Below, one piece after another: positions 19,801 to 32,464 of a stretch of DNA of 44,273 bases. Numbering within the stretch: the stretch's first letter is position 1; every line of letters starts with the position of its first letter. Origin of the DNA: Zygnema cylindricum (taxonomy: Eukaryota > Streptophyta > Zygnematophyceae > Zygnematales > Zygnemataceae); NCBI GenBank assembly GCA_037447655.1, contig JBBHKE010001189.1:1-44273 (forward strand), given 5' to 3'. A program made the position numbers and the translations under genes. The notes below the pieces were generated by a model. It did no database searches and had not been told where the DNA came from. It saw only the letters and a program-made list of their open reading frames with translations.

Positions 19801-22800
19801 ACAGTCAACGTTAATAGTTCGCGGTCACAAAATGAGGTAAAATAAACTCCGAACCAAGTTTGTAACACAATTTTGTGTTTGCGCTAATAATATCAGTGGT
19901 AACAAACACATTTTATTGGTAACGCTCACAAAAAAATTTAAAAAAAATCCCTAAACCATGTTTCTAACACAAATATGAGTTTGCGCTAATAAAGATATTT
20001 GTAACAAACAACATTTATACTTCGCGATAACAAAATAAGGTAAAATAAACTACCAACCATGTACTTAAACATAATTTTGTAGTTGCGCTAACAACAATAG
20101 TGGTAACAAACACATTTTATTGTTAACGCTCTCAAAAATAGTTAAAAAAAACCCTAAACCATGTTTCTATTACAAATTTGAGTGTGCCCTAACAAAGATA
20201 TTTGTAACAAACAACGTTAGTAGTTCGCGGTCACAAAATGAGGTAAAATAAACTCCGAACCATGTTTGTAAAACAAGATTGTGTTTGCGCTAACAACATC
20301 AGTGGTAACAAACACATTATATTGTTAACACTCACAAAAATAGTTAAAAATAACTCTAAACCATGTTTTTAACACAAATTTGAGTTTGCCCTAACAAAGA
20401 TATTTGTTAAAAACAACGTTTATTATTTGCAGTCACAAAAAGAAGCTAAATAAACTTCGAAGTATGTATATAACACAAGTTTGTGTTTGCGCTAACAAGA
20501 ATAGTGGTAAGAAATTCTTTATATTGTTAACGTTCACAAAAATAGTTAAAAAATACCCTAAACCATGTTTATAACACAAATTTGAGTTTGCGCTAAGAAA
20601 GATATTTGTAACAAAAAACGTTTATTGTTCATGGTCACAAAAAGAGGTAAAATAAACTCCGAACAATGTTTGAAACACGAGTTTGTGTTTGCGCTAACAA
20701 CAATAGTGGTAACAAACACATTTTATTGGTAACGCTCACAAAAAAGTTAAAAAAAATCCCTAAGGCATGTTTCTAACACAAATAAGAGTTTGCGCTAACA
20801 AAGATATTTGTAACAAACAACGTTCATTGTTCGCGGTCACAAAATGAGGTAAAATATTCTTTGAAAAATGTTTGTAACACAAGTTTGTGTTTCCGCTAAC
20901 AACAATAGTGGTAACAAACACATTCTATTGTTAACGTTCACAAAAATAGTAAAAAAAAATCCCTAAACCATGTTTCTAACACAAATTTGAGTTTGTGCTA
21001 ACAAAGATATTTGTAACAAACAACGTTTATACTTCGCGGTCACAAAATGAGGTAAAATAATCTTTGAAAAATGTTTGTAACACAAGTTTGTGTTTGCGCT
21101 AACAACAATAGTGGGAACAAACACATTCTATTGTTAACGATCACAAAAATAGTAAAAAAAAATCCCTAAACCATGTTTCTAACACAAATATGAGTTTGTG
21201 CTAACAAAGAAATTTGTAACAAACAACGTTTATACTTCCCGATAACAAAATGAGGTATAATTAGCTCTGAACCATGTACTTAAACACAATTTTGTGTTTG
21301 CGCAAACTACAATAGTGGTAACAAACACTTTATATTGTTAACGCTCACAAAAATAGTTAACAAAAACCCTAAACCATGTTTCTAACACAAATTTGAGTTT
21401 GCGCTATCAAAGATATTTGTAACAAAAAATGTTTTCTGTTCGTGGTCACAAAAAGTGGTAATAAAAACTCCGAACCATGTTTTTAAAACAAGTTTGTGTT
21501 TGCGCTAACAACAATAGTAGGAACAAACACATTCTATTGTTAACGCTCACAAAAATAGTAAAAAAAAATCCCTAAACCATGTTTCTAACACAAATTTGAG
21601 TTTGTGCTAACAAAGATATTTGTAACAGACAACGTTTATACTTCGCGGTCACAAAATGAGGTGAAATAAACTCCGAACCATATTTGTAACACAAGTTTGT
21701 TTTTGCGCTAACAACATCAGTGGTAAAAAACACATTTTATTGGAAACGCTCACAAAAAGAAATAAAAAAAATCCCTAAACCATGTTTCTATCACAAATAT
21801 GAGTTTGCGCTAACAAAGATATTTGTAACAAACATTGTTTAGACTTCGCAATAACAAAATGAGGTAAAATAAACTCCAAACCATGTACTTAAACACAATT
21901 TTGTGTTTGCACTAACAACAATAGTGGTAACAAACACATTATATTGTTAACGCTTCCAAAATTAGTTAAAAAAAACCCTAAACCATGTTTCTAACACAAA
22001 TTTGATTTTGTGCTAACAAAGATATTTGTAACAAACAACGTTAGTAGTTCGCGGTCACAAAATGAGGTAAAATAAACTCCGAACCATGTTTGTAACACAA
22101 GTTTGTGTTTGCGCTAACAACATCAGTGGTAACAAACACATTTTATTGTTAACACTCACAAAAATAGTTAAAAAAACCCTAAACCATATTTCTAACACAA
22201 ATTTGGGTTTGCGCTATCAAAGATATTTGGAAAAACAATGCTTATTGTTCGCGGTCACAAAAATAGGTCAAATAAACCTTGAACCATGTTTATAAAAAGA
22301 GTTTATGTTTGCGCTAACAACAATAGTGGTAACAAACACCTTATATTGTTAACCGTCACAAAAATAGTTAAAAATAACCCTAAACCATGTTTCTAACACA
22401 AATTTGAGTTTGTGCTAACAAAGATATTTGTAACAAACAACGTTTATTGTTCGCATTCAAAAAAAGAGGTAAAATTTACTCCGAACCATGTTTATAACAC
22501 AGGTTTGTTTTTGCGCTAACAACAATAGTGCTATCAAACACTTTATATCGTTAACGCTCACAAAAATAGTTAAAAAAACCCTAAACCATGTTTCTAACAC
22601 AAATTTGAGTTTGCCCTAACAAAGATATTTGTAAAAACAATGTTTATTGTTCGTGGTCACAAAAAGAGGTAAAATATACTCCAAACCATGTTTGTAAAAC
22701 AAGTTTGTTTTTGCGCTAACAACAATAGTGGTAACAAACACATTATATTGTTAACGCTCACAAAAAAAATTAAAAAACACCCCAAACCATGTTTCTAACA

Positions 22801-23457
22801 CTAATTTGAGTTTGGGCTCAAAAGATATTTGTAACATACAAGGTTAATTGTTCAAGGTCACGAAAAGAGGTAGAATAAACTCTGAACCATGTTTGTAACA
22901 CAAGTTTGTGTTTGCGCTAACAACAATAGTGGTATGAAACTCTTTATATTGTTATCGCTCAAAATAATAGTTAAAAAAAACCCTTAACCATGTTTATAAC
23001 ACAAATTTGAGTTTGTGCTTTCTAAGATATTTGTAGTAAACAACGTTATCTGTTCCTGGTCACAAAAAGAGGTAAAAAAAACTCCGAACCATGTTTGAAA
23101 CACAAGTTTGTATTTGCGTTAACAACAATAGTGGTAACTAACACATTCTATTGTTAACGCTCCCATAAATAGTTAAAAAAAACCCTAAACCATGTTTCTA
23201 ACACAAATTTGAGTTTGTGCTAACAAAGATATTTGATAAAAACAACGTTTATTATTTGCAGTCACAAAAAGAAGTAAAATAAACTTCGAAGCTTGTTCAT
23301 AACACAAGTTTGTGTTTACGCTAACAAGAATAGTGGTAAGAAATTCTTTATATTGTTATCGCTCAAAATAATAGTTAAAAAAAACCCTTAACATGTTTAT
23401 AACACAAATTTGAGTTTGTACTATCAAAGATATTTGTAGTAAACAACGTTATCTGTT
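13818..23457 (-). repeat. 202-bp dimeric satellite, left arm (minus orientation)
   Basis: About 9.6 kb of uninterrupted tandem repeats, roughly 48 dimers. Each 202-bp unit is an A plus a B subunit of about 101 bp, here running right to left. Typical minus-orientation landmarks are AACCATGTTTCTAACACAAA (A) and ACACAAGTTTGTGTTTGCGC (B). Many left-arm B units read CACATTCTATTG where right-arm units read CACTTTATATTG, so the arms have been homogenised partly separately. Units near 18,572-18,771 and 18,772-18,970 are almost identical neighbours. The array begins abruptly inside element 5 pol. No gene, LTR or other insertion is seen within it. Confidence 0.97.
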
Positions 23458-23465
23458 ATGTTTGT
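23450..23465. other. Inversion junction of the satellite array
   Basis: Minus-orientation repeat (ending ...AACGTTATCTGTT) passes directly into plus-orientation repeat (starting ATGTTTGTGAGCG) at 23,457/23,458. There is no spacer and at most 1 nt of shared sequence. The left side matches its neighbour two dimers back up to CTGTT. The right side matches the unit at about 24,060 from TATGTTTGTGAGCG on. The two arms meet out of phase, so the junction is not a long perfect palindrome. Confidence 0.93.
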
Positions 23466-26400
23466 GAGCGTTAACAAAATAAAGTGTTTGTTACCACTAT
23501 CGTTGTTAGCGCAAACATAAACTTGGGTTATAAACATGGTTCGAATCTTATTCTACCTCTATTTGTGACCGCGAAAAAAATACAAAATTTGCTACAAATA
23601 CCTTTGTTAGCACAAACTCAAATTTGTGTAAGAAACATCGTTTAGGGTTTTTTTTAACCATTTTTGTGAGCGCTAACAATATAAAGTATTTGTTACCACT
23701 ATTGTTGTTAGCGCAATAACAAACTTGTGTTATAAATATGGTTCATGTTTATTATACCTCTTTTTGTGACCGCGAACAATAAACGTTGTTAGTTACAAAT
23801 ATCTTTGTTAGCGCAAACTCAAATTTGTGTTACAAATATGTATTAGGGTCTTTTTTAACTATTTTTGTGAGCGTTATCAATATAAAGTGTTTGTTACCAC
23901 TATTGTTGTAAGCACAAACACAAACTTGTGTTATAAACATGGTTCGGAGTTTTTTTACCTCTTTTTGTGACCACGAACAATAAACGTTGTTTGTTACAAA
24001 TATCTTTGTTAGCGCAAACTCAAATTTGTGTTACAAACATGGTTTAGGGATTTTTTTAAATATGTTTGTGAGCGTTAACAAAATAAAGTGTTTGTTACCA
24101 CTATCGTTGTTAGCGCAAACACAAACTTGTGTTATAAACATGGTTCGAATCTTATTCTACCTCTATTTGTGACCGCGAAAAAAATACAAAATTTGCTACA
24201 AAACCTTTGTTAGCGCAAACTCAAATTTGTGTAAGAAACATCGTTTATGGTTTTTTTTAACCATTTTTGTGAGCGCTTACAATATAAAGTATTTGTTACC
24301 ACTATTGTTGTTAGCGCAATCACAAACTACATGAATGGAAGTTTATTTTAACTCTTTTTGTGACCGCGATTAATAAACGTTGTTTGTTACAAATATCTTT
24401 GTTAGCGCAAACTCAAATATGTGTTACAAACATGGTAAAGGGTTTTTTTTAACTATTTTTGTGAGCATTAACAATATAAAGTGTTTGTTACCACTATTGT
24501 TGTTAGCGCAAATACAAACTTGTGTTATAAACATGGTTTAGAGTATATCTTACCTCTTTTTGTGACCGCGAACAATAAACGTTGTATATTACAAATATCT
24601 TTGTTAGGGCAAACTCAAATTTGTGTTACAAACATGGTTTAAGGTTTTTTTTAACTATTTTTGTAAGCGTTAACAATATAAAGTGTTTGTTACCATTATT
24701 GTTGTTAGCGCAAACACAAACTTGTGTAATAAACATGGTTCGGAGTTTTTTTACTTCTTTTTGTGACCCCGAACAATAAAAGTTGTTTGTTACAAATATC
24801 TTTGTTAGCGCAAACTCAAATTTGTGTTATAAACATGGTTTAGGGTCTTTTTTAACTATTTGTGTGCGTTATCAATATAACGTGTTTGTTACCACTATTG
24901 TTGTTATCGCAAACACAAACTTGTGTTATAAACATGATTCTATAATATTTTACCTTTTTTTGTGACCGCGAACAATAAACGTTGTTTGTTATATATATCT
25001 TTGTTAGCGCAAAATCAAATTTGTGTTATAAACATGGTTTAGGGTCTTTTTTAACTATTTTGTGTGCGTTAACAATATAACGTGTTTGTTACCACTATTG
25101 TTGTTAGCACAAACACAAACTTGTGTTATAAACTTGGTTTGGATTTTATTTTACCTCTTTTTGTGACCGCGAACAATAAGCATTGTTTGTTACAAATATC
25201 TTTGTTAGCGCAAACTCAAATTTGTGTTCCAAACATGGCTTAGGGTCTTTTTTAACTATTTTTGTGAGCGTTAACAATATGACGTGTTTGTTACCACTAT
25301 TGTTGTTATCGCAAACACAAACTTGTGTTATAAACATGATTCTGAGTATATTTTACCTTTTTTTGTGACCGCGAACAATAAACGTTGTTTGTTACAAATA
25401 TCTTTGTTAGCGCAAAATCAAATTTGTGTTATAAACATGTATTAGGGTCTTATTTAACTATTTTTGTGAGCGTTAATAATATAAAGTGTTTTGTACCACT
25501 ATCGTTGTTACCGCAAACACAAACTTGTGTTATAAACATGGTTCGAATCTTGTTCTACCTTTTTTTGTGACCTCGAACAAAATACAAAATTTGCTACAAA
25601 TACCTTTGTTAGCGCAAACTCAATTTTGTGTAAGAAACATCGTTTAGGGTTTTTTTTAACCATTTTTGTGAGTGCTAACAATATAAAGTGATTGTCATCA
25701 CTATTGTTGTTAGCGCAATCACAAACTTGTGTTATAAATATGGTTCGGAGGTTATTATACCTCTTTTTGTGACCGCGAACAATAAACGTTGTTTGTTACA
25801 AATTTATTTTTAGGGCAAACTCAAATTTGTGTTACAAACATGTATTAGGGTCTTTTTTAACTATTTTTGTGAGCGTTAACAAAATAAAGTGTTTCTTATC
25901 ACTATTGTTGTTATCGCAAACACAAACTTTTGTTATAAACATGGTTCGGAGTTTATTTTCCCTCTTTTTGTGACCACGAACAATAAAAGTTGTTTGTTAC
26001 AAATATCTTTGTTAGCGCAAAATCAAATTTGTGTTATAAACATGGTTTAGGGTCTTTTTTAACTATTTTGTGTGCGTTAACAATATAACGTGTTTGTTAC
26101 CACTATTGTTGTTATCGCAAACACAAAATTGTATTATAAACATGGTTCTGAGTATATTTTACCTTTTTTTGTTACCGTGAACAATAAACATTGTTTGTTA
26201 CAAATATCTTTGTTAGCGCAAACTCAAATTTGTGTGACAAACATGGCTTATGCTCTTTTTTAACTATTTTTGTGAGCGTTAACAATATAAAGTGTTTTGT
26301 ACCACTATTGTTGTTAGCGCAAACACAAACTTGTGTTATAAACATGGTTCGGAGTTTATTTTACCTCTTTTTGTGACCACAAACAATAAACGTTGTTTGT

Positions 26401-26790
26401 TACAAATATCTTTGTTAGCGCAAAATCAAATTTGTGTTATAAACATGGTTTAGGGTCTTTTTTAATTCTATTGTGTGCTATAACAATATAACGTGTTTGT
26501 TACCACTATTGTTGTTATCGCAAACACAAACTTGTATTATAAACATTGTTCTGAGTATATTTTACCTTTTTTTGTTACCGTGAACAATAAACATTGTTTG
26601 TTACAAATATCTTTGTTAGCGCAAACTAAAATTTGTGTGACAAACATGGCTTATGCTCTTTTTTAACTATTTTTGTGAGCGTTAACAATATAAAGTGTTT
26701 TGTACCACTATTGTTGTTAGCGCAAACACAAACTTGTGTTATAAACATGGTTCGGAGTTTATTTTACATCTTTTTGTGACCGCGAACAAT

Positions 26791-27633
26791 AAACGTTGTT
26801 TGTTACAAATATTTTTGTTAGCGTAAACTCAAATTTGTGTTACAAACATGGTTTAGGGTCTTTTTAAACTATTTTTGTGAGCGTTAACAATTAAAAGTGT
26901 TTGTTACCATTATTGTTGTTAGCGCAAACACAAACTTGTGTTATAAACATGGTTTAGAGTTAATTTACCTCATTTTGTGACCGCGATTAATAAACGTTGT
27001 TTGTCACAAATATCTTTGTTAGCCCAAACTCAAATTTGTGTTACAAACATGGTAAAGGGTTTTTTTTAACTATTTTTGTGAGCATTAACAATATAAAGTG
27101 TTTGTTACCACTATTGTTGTTAGCGCAAACACAAACTTGTGTTATTAACATGGTTTAGAGTTATTTTTCCTCTTTTTGTGACCGCGAACAATAAACGTTG
27201 TATATTACAAATATCTTTGTTAGCACAAACTCAAATTTGTGTTACAAACATGGTTTAAAGGTTTTTTTAACTATTTTTGTGAGCTTTAACAATATAAAGT
27301 GTTTGTTACCATTGTTGTTGTTAGCGCAAACTCAAATTTTTGTTACAAACATGGTTTATAGTTTTTTTTAACTATTTTTGTGAGCGTTAACAATATAAAG
27401 TGTTTGTTACCACTATTGTTGTTAGCGCATACACAAACTTGTGTTATAAACATGGTTTGGATTTTATTTTACCTCTTTTTGTGACCACGAACAATAAACG
27501 TTGTTTGTTACAAATATCTTTGTTAGCGCAAACTCAAATTTGTGTTACAAACATGGATTAGGGTCTTTTTTAATTATTTTTTTGTGCATTAACAATATAA
27601 AGTGTTTGTTACCACTTTTGTTGTTAGCGCAAA
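26791..27633 (+). repeat. Segmental duplication within satellite, copy 1
   Basis: This block is repeated at 28,378-29,221 with near identity by eye; I saw one 2-bp indel. It shares private variants such as TTAATTTACCTCATTTTGTG, TTTGTCACAAATATC and a hybrid B/A subunit (about 27,293-27,394). It spans about four dimers. Confidence 0.88.
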
Positions 27634-28089
27634 CACAAACTTGTGTTATAAACATGGTTTGGATATTATTTTACCTCTTTTTGTTACCACGAACAATAAA
27701 CATTGTTTGTTACAAATATCTTTGTTAGCGCAAACTCAAATTTGTGTTACAAACATGGATTAGGGTCTTTTTTAACTATTTTTGTGAGCGTTACAAATAT
27801 AAAGTGTTTGTTACCACTATTGTTGTTATTGCAAACACAAAGTTGTGTTATAAACATAGTTCAGAGTTTATTTTACCTCTTTTTGTGACCGCGAACAATA
27901 AACGTTGTTTGTTATAAATATCTTTGTTAGCGCAAACTCAAATATGTGTAACAAACATGGATTATGGTCTTTTTTAACTATTTTTGTGAGCATTAACAAT
28001 ATAAAGTGTTTGTTACCACTTTTGTTGTTAGCGCAAACACAAACTTGTGTTATAAAAAAGGTTTGGAGTTTATTTTACCTCTTTTTGTG

Positions 28090-28377
28090 ACCGCGGTTGT
28101 TTTTATCGTAAACACAAACTTGTGTTATAAACATGGTTTTGAGTATGTTTTACCTCTTTTTGTGACCGCGATCAATAAACGTTGTTTGTTACAAATATCT
28201 TTGTTAGCGAAAACTCAAATTTGTGTTATAAACATGGTTTAGGGTCTTTTTTAACTATTTTTGTGAGCGTTAACAATATAAAGTGTGTGTTACCACTATT
28301 TATGTTATCGCAAACACAAACATGTGTTATAAACATGGTTTTGAGTATGTTTACCTCTTTTTTTGACCGCGAACAAT
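28090..28377 (+). repeat. Satellite block with B-B deletion junction, copy 1
   Basis: At about 28,095 a B subunit ending GACCGCG joins the middle of another B (GTTGTTTTTATCGTAAACAC), so the intervening A is missing. The same junction and the following approximately 280 bp recur at 31,161-31,449. Confidence 0.82.
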
Positions 28378-29221
28378 AAACGTTGTTTGTTACAAATATT
28401 TTTGTTAGCGTAAACTCAAATTTGTGTTACAAACATGGTTTAGGGTCTTTTTAAACTATTTTTGTGAGCGTTAACAATTAAAAGTGTTTGTTACCATTAT
28501 TGTTGTTAGCGCAAACACAAACTTGTGTTATAAACATGGTTTAGAGTTAATTTACCTCATTTTGTGACCGCGATTAATAAACGTTGTTTGTCACAAATAT
28601 CTTTGTTAGCCCAAACTCAAATTTGTGTTACAAACATGGTAAAGGGTTTTTTTTAACTATTTTTGTGAGCATTAACAATATAAAGTGTTTGTTACCACTA
28701 TTGTTGTTAGCGCAAACACAAACTTGTGTTATTAACATGGTTTAGAGTATATTTTTCCTCTTTTTGTGACCGCGAACAATAAACGTTGTATATTACAAAT
28801 ATCTTTGTTAGCACAAACTCAAATTTGTGTTACAAACATGGTTTAAAGGTTTTTTTAACTATTTTTGTGAGCTTTAACAATATAAAGTGTTTGTTACCAT
28901 TGTTGTTGTTAGCGCAAACTCAAATTTTTGTTACAAACATGGTTTATAGTTTTTTTTAACTATTTTTGTGAGCGTTAACAATATAAAGTGTTTGTTACCA
29001 CTATTGTTGTTAGCGCATACACAAACTTGTGTTATAAACATGGTTTGGATTTTATTTTACCTCTTTTTGTGACCACGAACAATAAACGTTGTTTGTTACA
29101 AATATCTTTGTTAGCGCAAACTCAAATTTGTGTTACAAACATGGATTAGGGTCTTTTTTAATTATTTTTTTGTGCATTAACAATATAAAGTGTTTGTTAC
29201 CACTTTTGTTGTTAGCGCAAA
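28378..29221 (+). repeat. Segmental duplication within satellite, copy 2, with broken end
   Basis: Second copy of 26,791-27,633, about 1,587 bp downstream. Its right end is a breakpoint: a B subunit stops at GCGCAAA and joins A sequence AGGGTCTTTT at 29,221-29,222, so the A/B phase is lost there. Confidence 0.87.
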
Positions 29222-31160
29222 GGGTCTTTTTTAACTATTTTTGTGAGCGTTAACAATATAAAGTGTTTGTTACCACTATTGTTGTTATCCCAAACACAAA
29301 CTTGTGTTATAAACATGGTTCTGAGTATATTTTACCTCTTTTTGTGACCGCGAACAATAAACGTTGTTTGTTACAAAACCTTTGTTAGCGCAAACTCAAA
29401 TTTGTGTTTCAAACATGGTTTTGGGTCTTTTTTAACTATTTTTGTGAGTGTTAACAATATAAAGTGTTTGTTACCACTATTGTTGTTAGCGCAAACACAA
29501 ACTTGTGTTTTAAATATGGTTTGGAATTTATTTTACCTCTTTTTGTGACCGCGAACAATAAACGTTGTTTGTTACAAATATCTTTGTTAGCGCAAACACA
29601 AATTTGTGTTACAAACATGGTTTAGGGTTTTTATTAAATATGTTTGTGAGCGTTAACAATATAAAGTGTTTGTTACCACTATTGTTGTTATCCTAAACAC
29701 AAACTTGTGTTATAAACATGGTTCTGAGTTCAATTTACCTTTTTTGTGACCCGGAACAATAAACGTTGTATTTTACAAATATCTTTGTTAGCGCAAACTC
29801 AAATTTGTGTTACAAACATGGATTAGGGTCTTTTTTAACTATTTTTGTGAGCGTTAACAATATAAAGTGTTTGTTACCACTATTGTTGTTATCTCAAACA
29901 CAAACTTGAGTTATAAACATGGTTCTGAGTATATTTTATCTCTTTTTGTGACCGCGAACAATAAACGGTGTTTGTTTAAAATATCTTTGTTAGCGCAAAC
30001 TCAAATTTGTGTAACAAACATGGTTTAGGGTCTTTTTTAACTATTTTTGTGAGCGCTAACAATATAAAGTGTTTGTTACCACTATTGTTGTTATCACAAA
30101 CACAAACTTTTGTTATAAACATGGTTCTGAGTTTATTTTACCTTTTTTGTGACCGCGAACAATAAACGTTGTTTGTTACAAATATCTATGTTAGCGCAAA
30201 CTCAAATTTGTGTTACAAACATGGTTTATGGTTTTTTATAACTATTTTTGTGAGCGTTAACAATATAAAGTGTTTGTTACCACTATTGTTGTTATCGAAA
30301 ACATAAACTTGTGTTATAAACATGGTTCTGAGTTCATTTTACCTTTTTTGTGACCATGAACAATAAACGTTGTTTTTTATAAATATCTTTGTTAGGGCAA
30401 ACTCAAATTTGTGTTATATACACGGTTTAGGGTATTTTTTAACTATAATTGTGAGCGTTTACATTAGAAAGTGTTTGTTACCACTATTGTTGTTATCGCA
30501 AACACAAACTTGTGTTATAAACATGGTTCAGAGTTTATTTTACCTCTTTTTGTGACCACGAACAATAAGTGTTGTTTGTTACAAATATCTTTGCTAGCGC
30601 AAACTCAAATTTGTGTTACAAACATGGTTTAGGGTTTTTTTTAACTATTTTTGTGAGTGTTAACAATATAAAGTGTTTGTTACCACTATTGTTGTTAGCG
30701 CAAACACAAACTTGTGTTATAAACATGGTTCTGAGTTTATTTTACCTCTTTTTGTGACCACGAACAGTAAACGTTGTTTTTTACAAATATCTTTGTAAGC
30801 ACAAACTAAAATTTGTGTTACAAACATGGTTTAGGGTTTTTATTAAATATGTTTGTGAGTGTTAATAATATAAAGTGTTTGTTACCACTAATGCTGTTAG
30901 CGCAAACACAAACTTGTGTTATAAACATGGTTCGGATTTTATTTTACCTCTTTTTGTGACCGCAAACAATAAACGTTGTTTGTTACAAATATCTTTGTTA
31001 GCGCAAACTCAAATTTGTGTTACAAACATGGTTTAGGGTTTTTATTAATTATTTTTGTGAGCGTTAACAATATAAAGTGTGTGTTACCACTATTGTTGTT
31101 ATCGCAAACACAAAACTGTGTTATAAACATGGTTTTCAGTATGTTTACCTCTTTTTGTGA

Positions 31161-31449
31161 CCGCGATTGTTTTTATCGTAAACACAAACTTGTGTTATAA
31201 ACATGGTTTTAAGTATGTTTTACCTCTTTTTGTGACCGCGATCAATAAACGTTGTTTGTTACAAATATCTTTGTTAGCGCCAACTCAAATTTGTGTTATA
31301 AACATGGTTTAGGGTCTTTTTTAATTATTTTTGTGAGCGTTAACAATATAAAGTGTGTGTTACCACTATTGTTGTTATCGCAAACACAAACATGTGTTAT
31401 AAACATGGTTTTGAGTATGTTTACCTCTTTTTGTGACTGCGAACAATAA
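31161..31449 (+). repeat. Satellite block with B-B deletion junction, copy 2
   Basis: Second copy of the block at 28,090-28,377, with the same CCGCG-TTGTTTTTATCG joint and the same later variants (AAGTGTGTGTTACC, ACATGTGTTATAAAC). A few substitutions separate the copies. Confidence 0.82.
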
Positions 31450-32464
31450 ACGTTGTTTGTTACAAATATCTTTGTTAGCGCAAACTCAAATTTGTGTTAC
31501 AAACATGGTTTAGGATCTTTCTTAACTATTTTTGTGAGCGTTAACAATATAAAGTGTTTGTTACCACTTTTGTTGATAGCGCAAACAAAAACTTGTGTTA
31601 TAAACATGGTTTGGATTTTATTTTACCTCTTTTTGTGACCGCGAACAATAAACGTTGTTTGTTACAAATATCTTTGTTAGCGCAAACTCAAATTTGTGTT
31701 ACAAACATGGTTTAGGGTCTTTTTTAACTATTTTTGTGAGCGTTAACAATATAAAGTGTTTGTTACCACTATTGTTGTTAGCGCAAACACAAACTTGTGT
31801 TATAAACATGGTTCTGAGTATATTTTACCTCTTTTTGTGACCGCGAACAATAAACGTTGTTTGTTACAAAACCTTTGTTAGCGCAAACTCAAATTTGTGT
31901 TACAAACATGGTTTAGGGTCTTTTTTAACTATTTTTGTGAGTGTTAACAATATAAAGTGTTTGTTACCACTATTGTTGTTAGCGCAAACACAAACTTGTG
32001 TTATAAACATGGTTTGGATTTTATTTTACCTCTTTTTGTGACCACGAACAGTAAACGTTGTTTTTTACAAATATCTTTGTTAGCACAAACTCAAATTTGT
32101 GTTACAAACATGGTTTAGGGTTTTTATTAAATATGTTTGTGAGTGTTAATAATATAAAGTGTTTGTTACCACTAATGTTGTTAGCGCAAACACAAACTTG
32201 TGTTATAAACATGGTTCGGAGTTTATTTTACCTCTTTTTGTGACCGCGAACAATAAACGTTGTTTTTTACAAATATCTTTGTTAGCACAAACTCAAATTT
32301 GATTTACAAACATGGTTTAGGGTTTTTATTAAATATGTTTGTGAGTGTTAATAATATAAAGTGTTTGTTACCACTAATGTTGTTAGCGCAAACACAAACT
32401 TGTGTTATAAACATGGTTCGGATTTTATTTTACCTCTTTTTGTGACCGCGAACAATAAACGTTG

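Noticed and set aside
13914-22295. Similar short frames on both strands of the left arm
   Set aside because: Same artefact of the satellite; both strands are open by composition.
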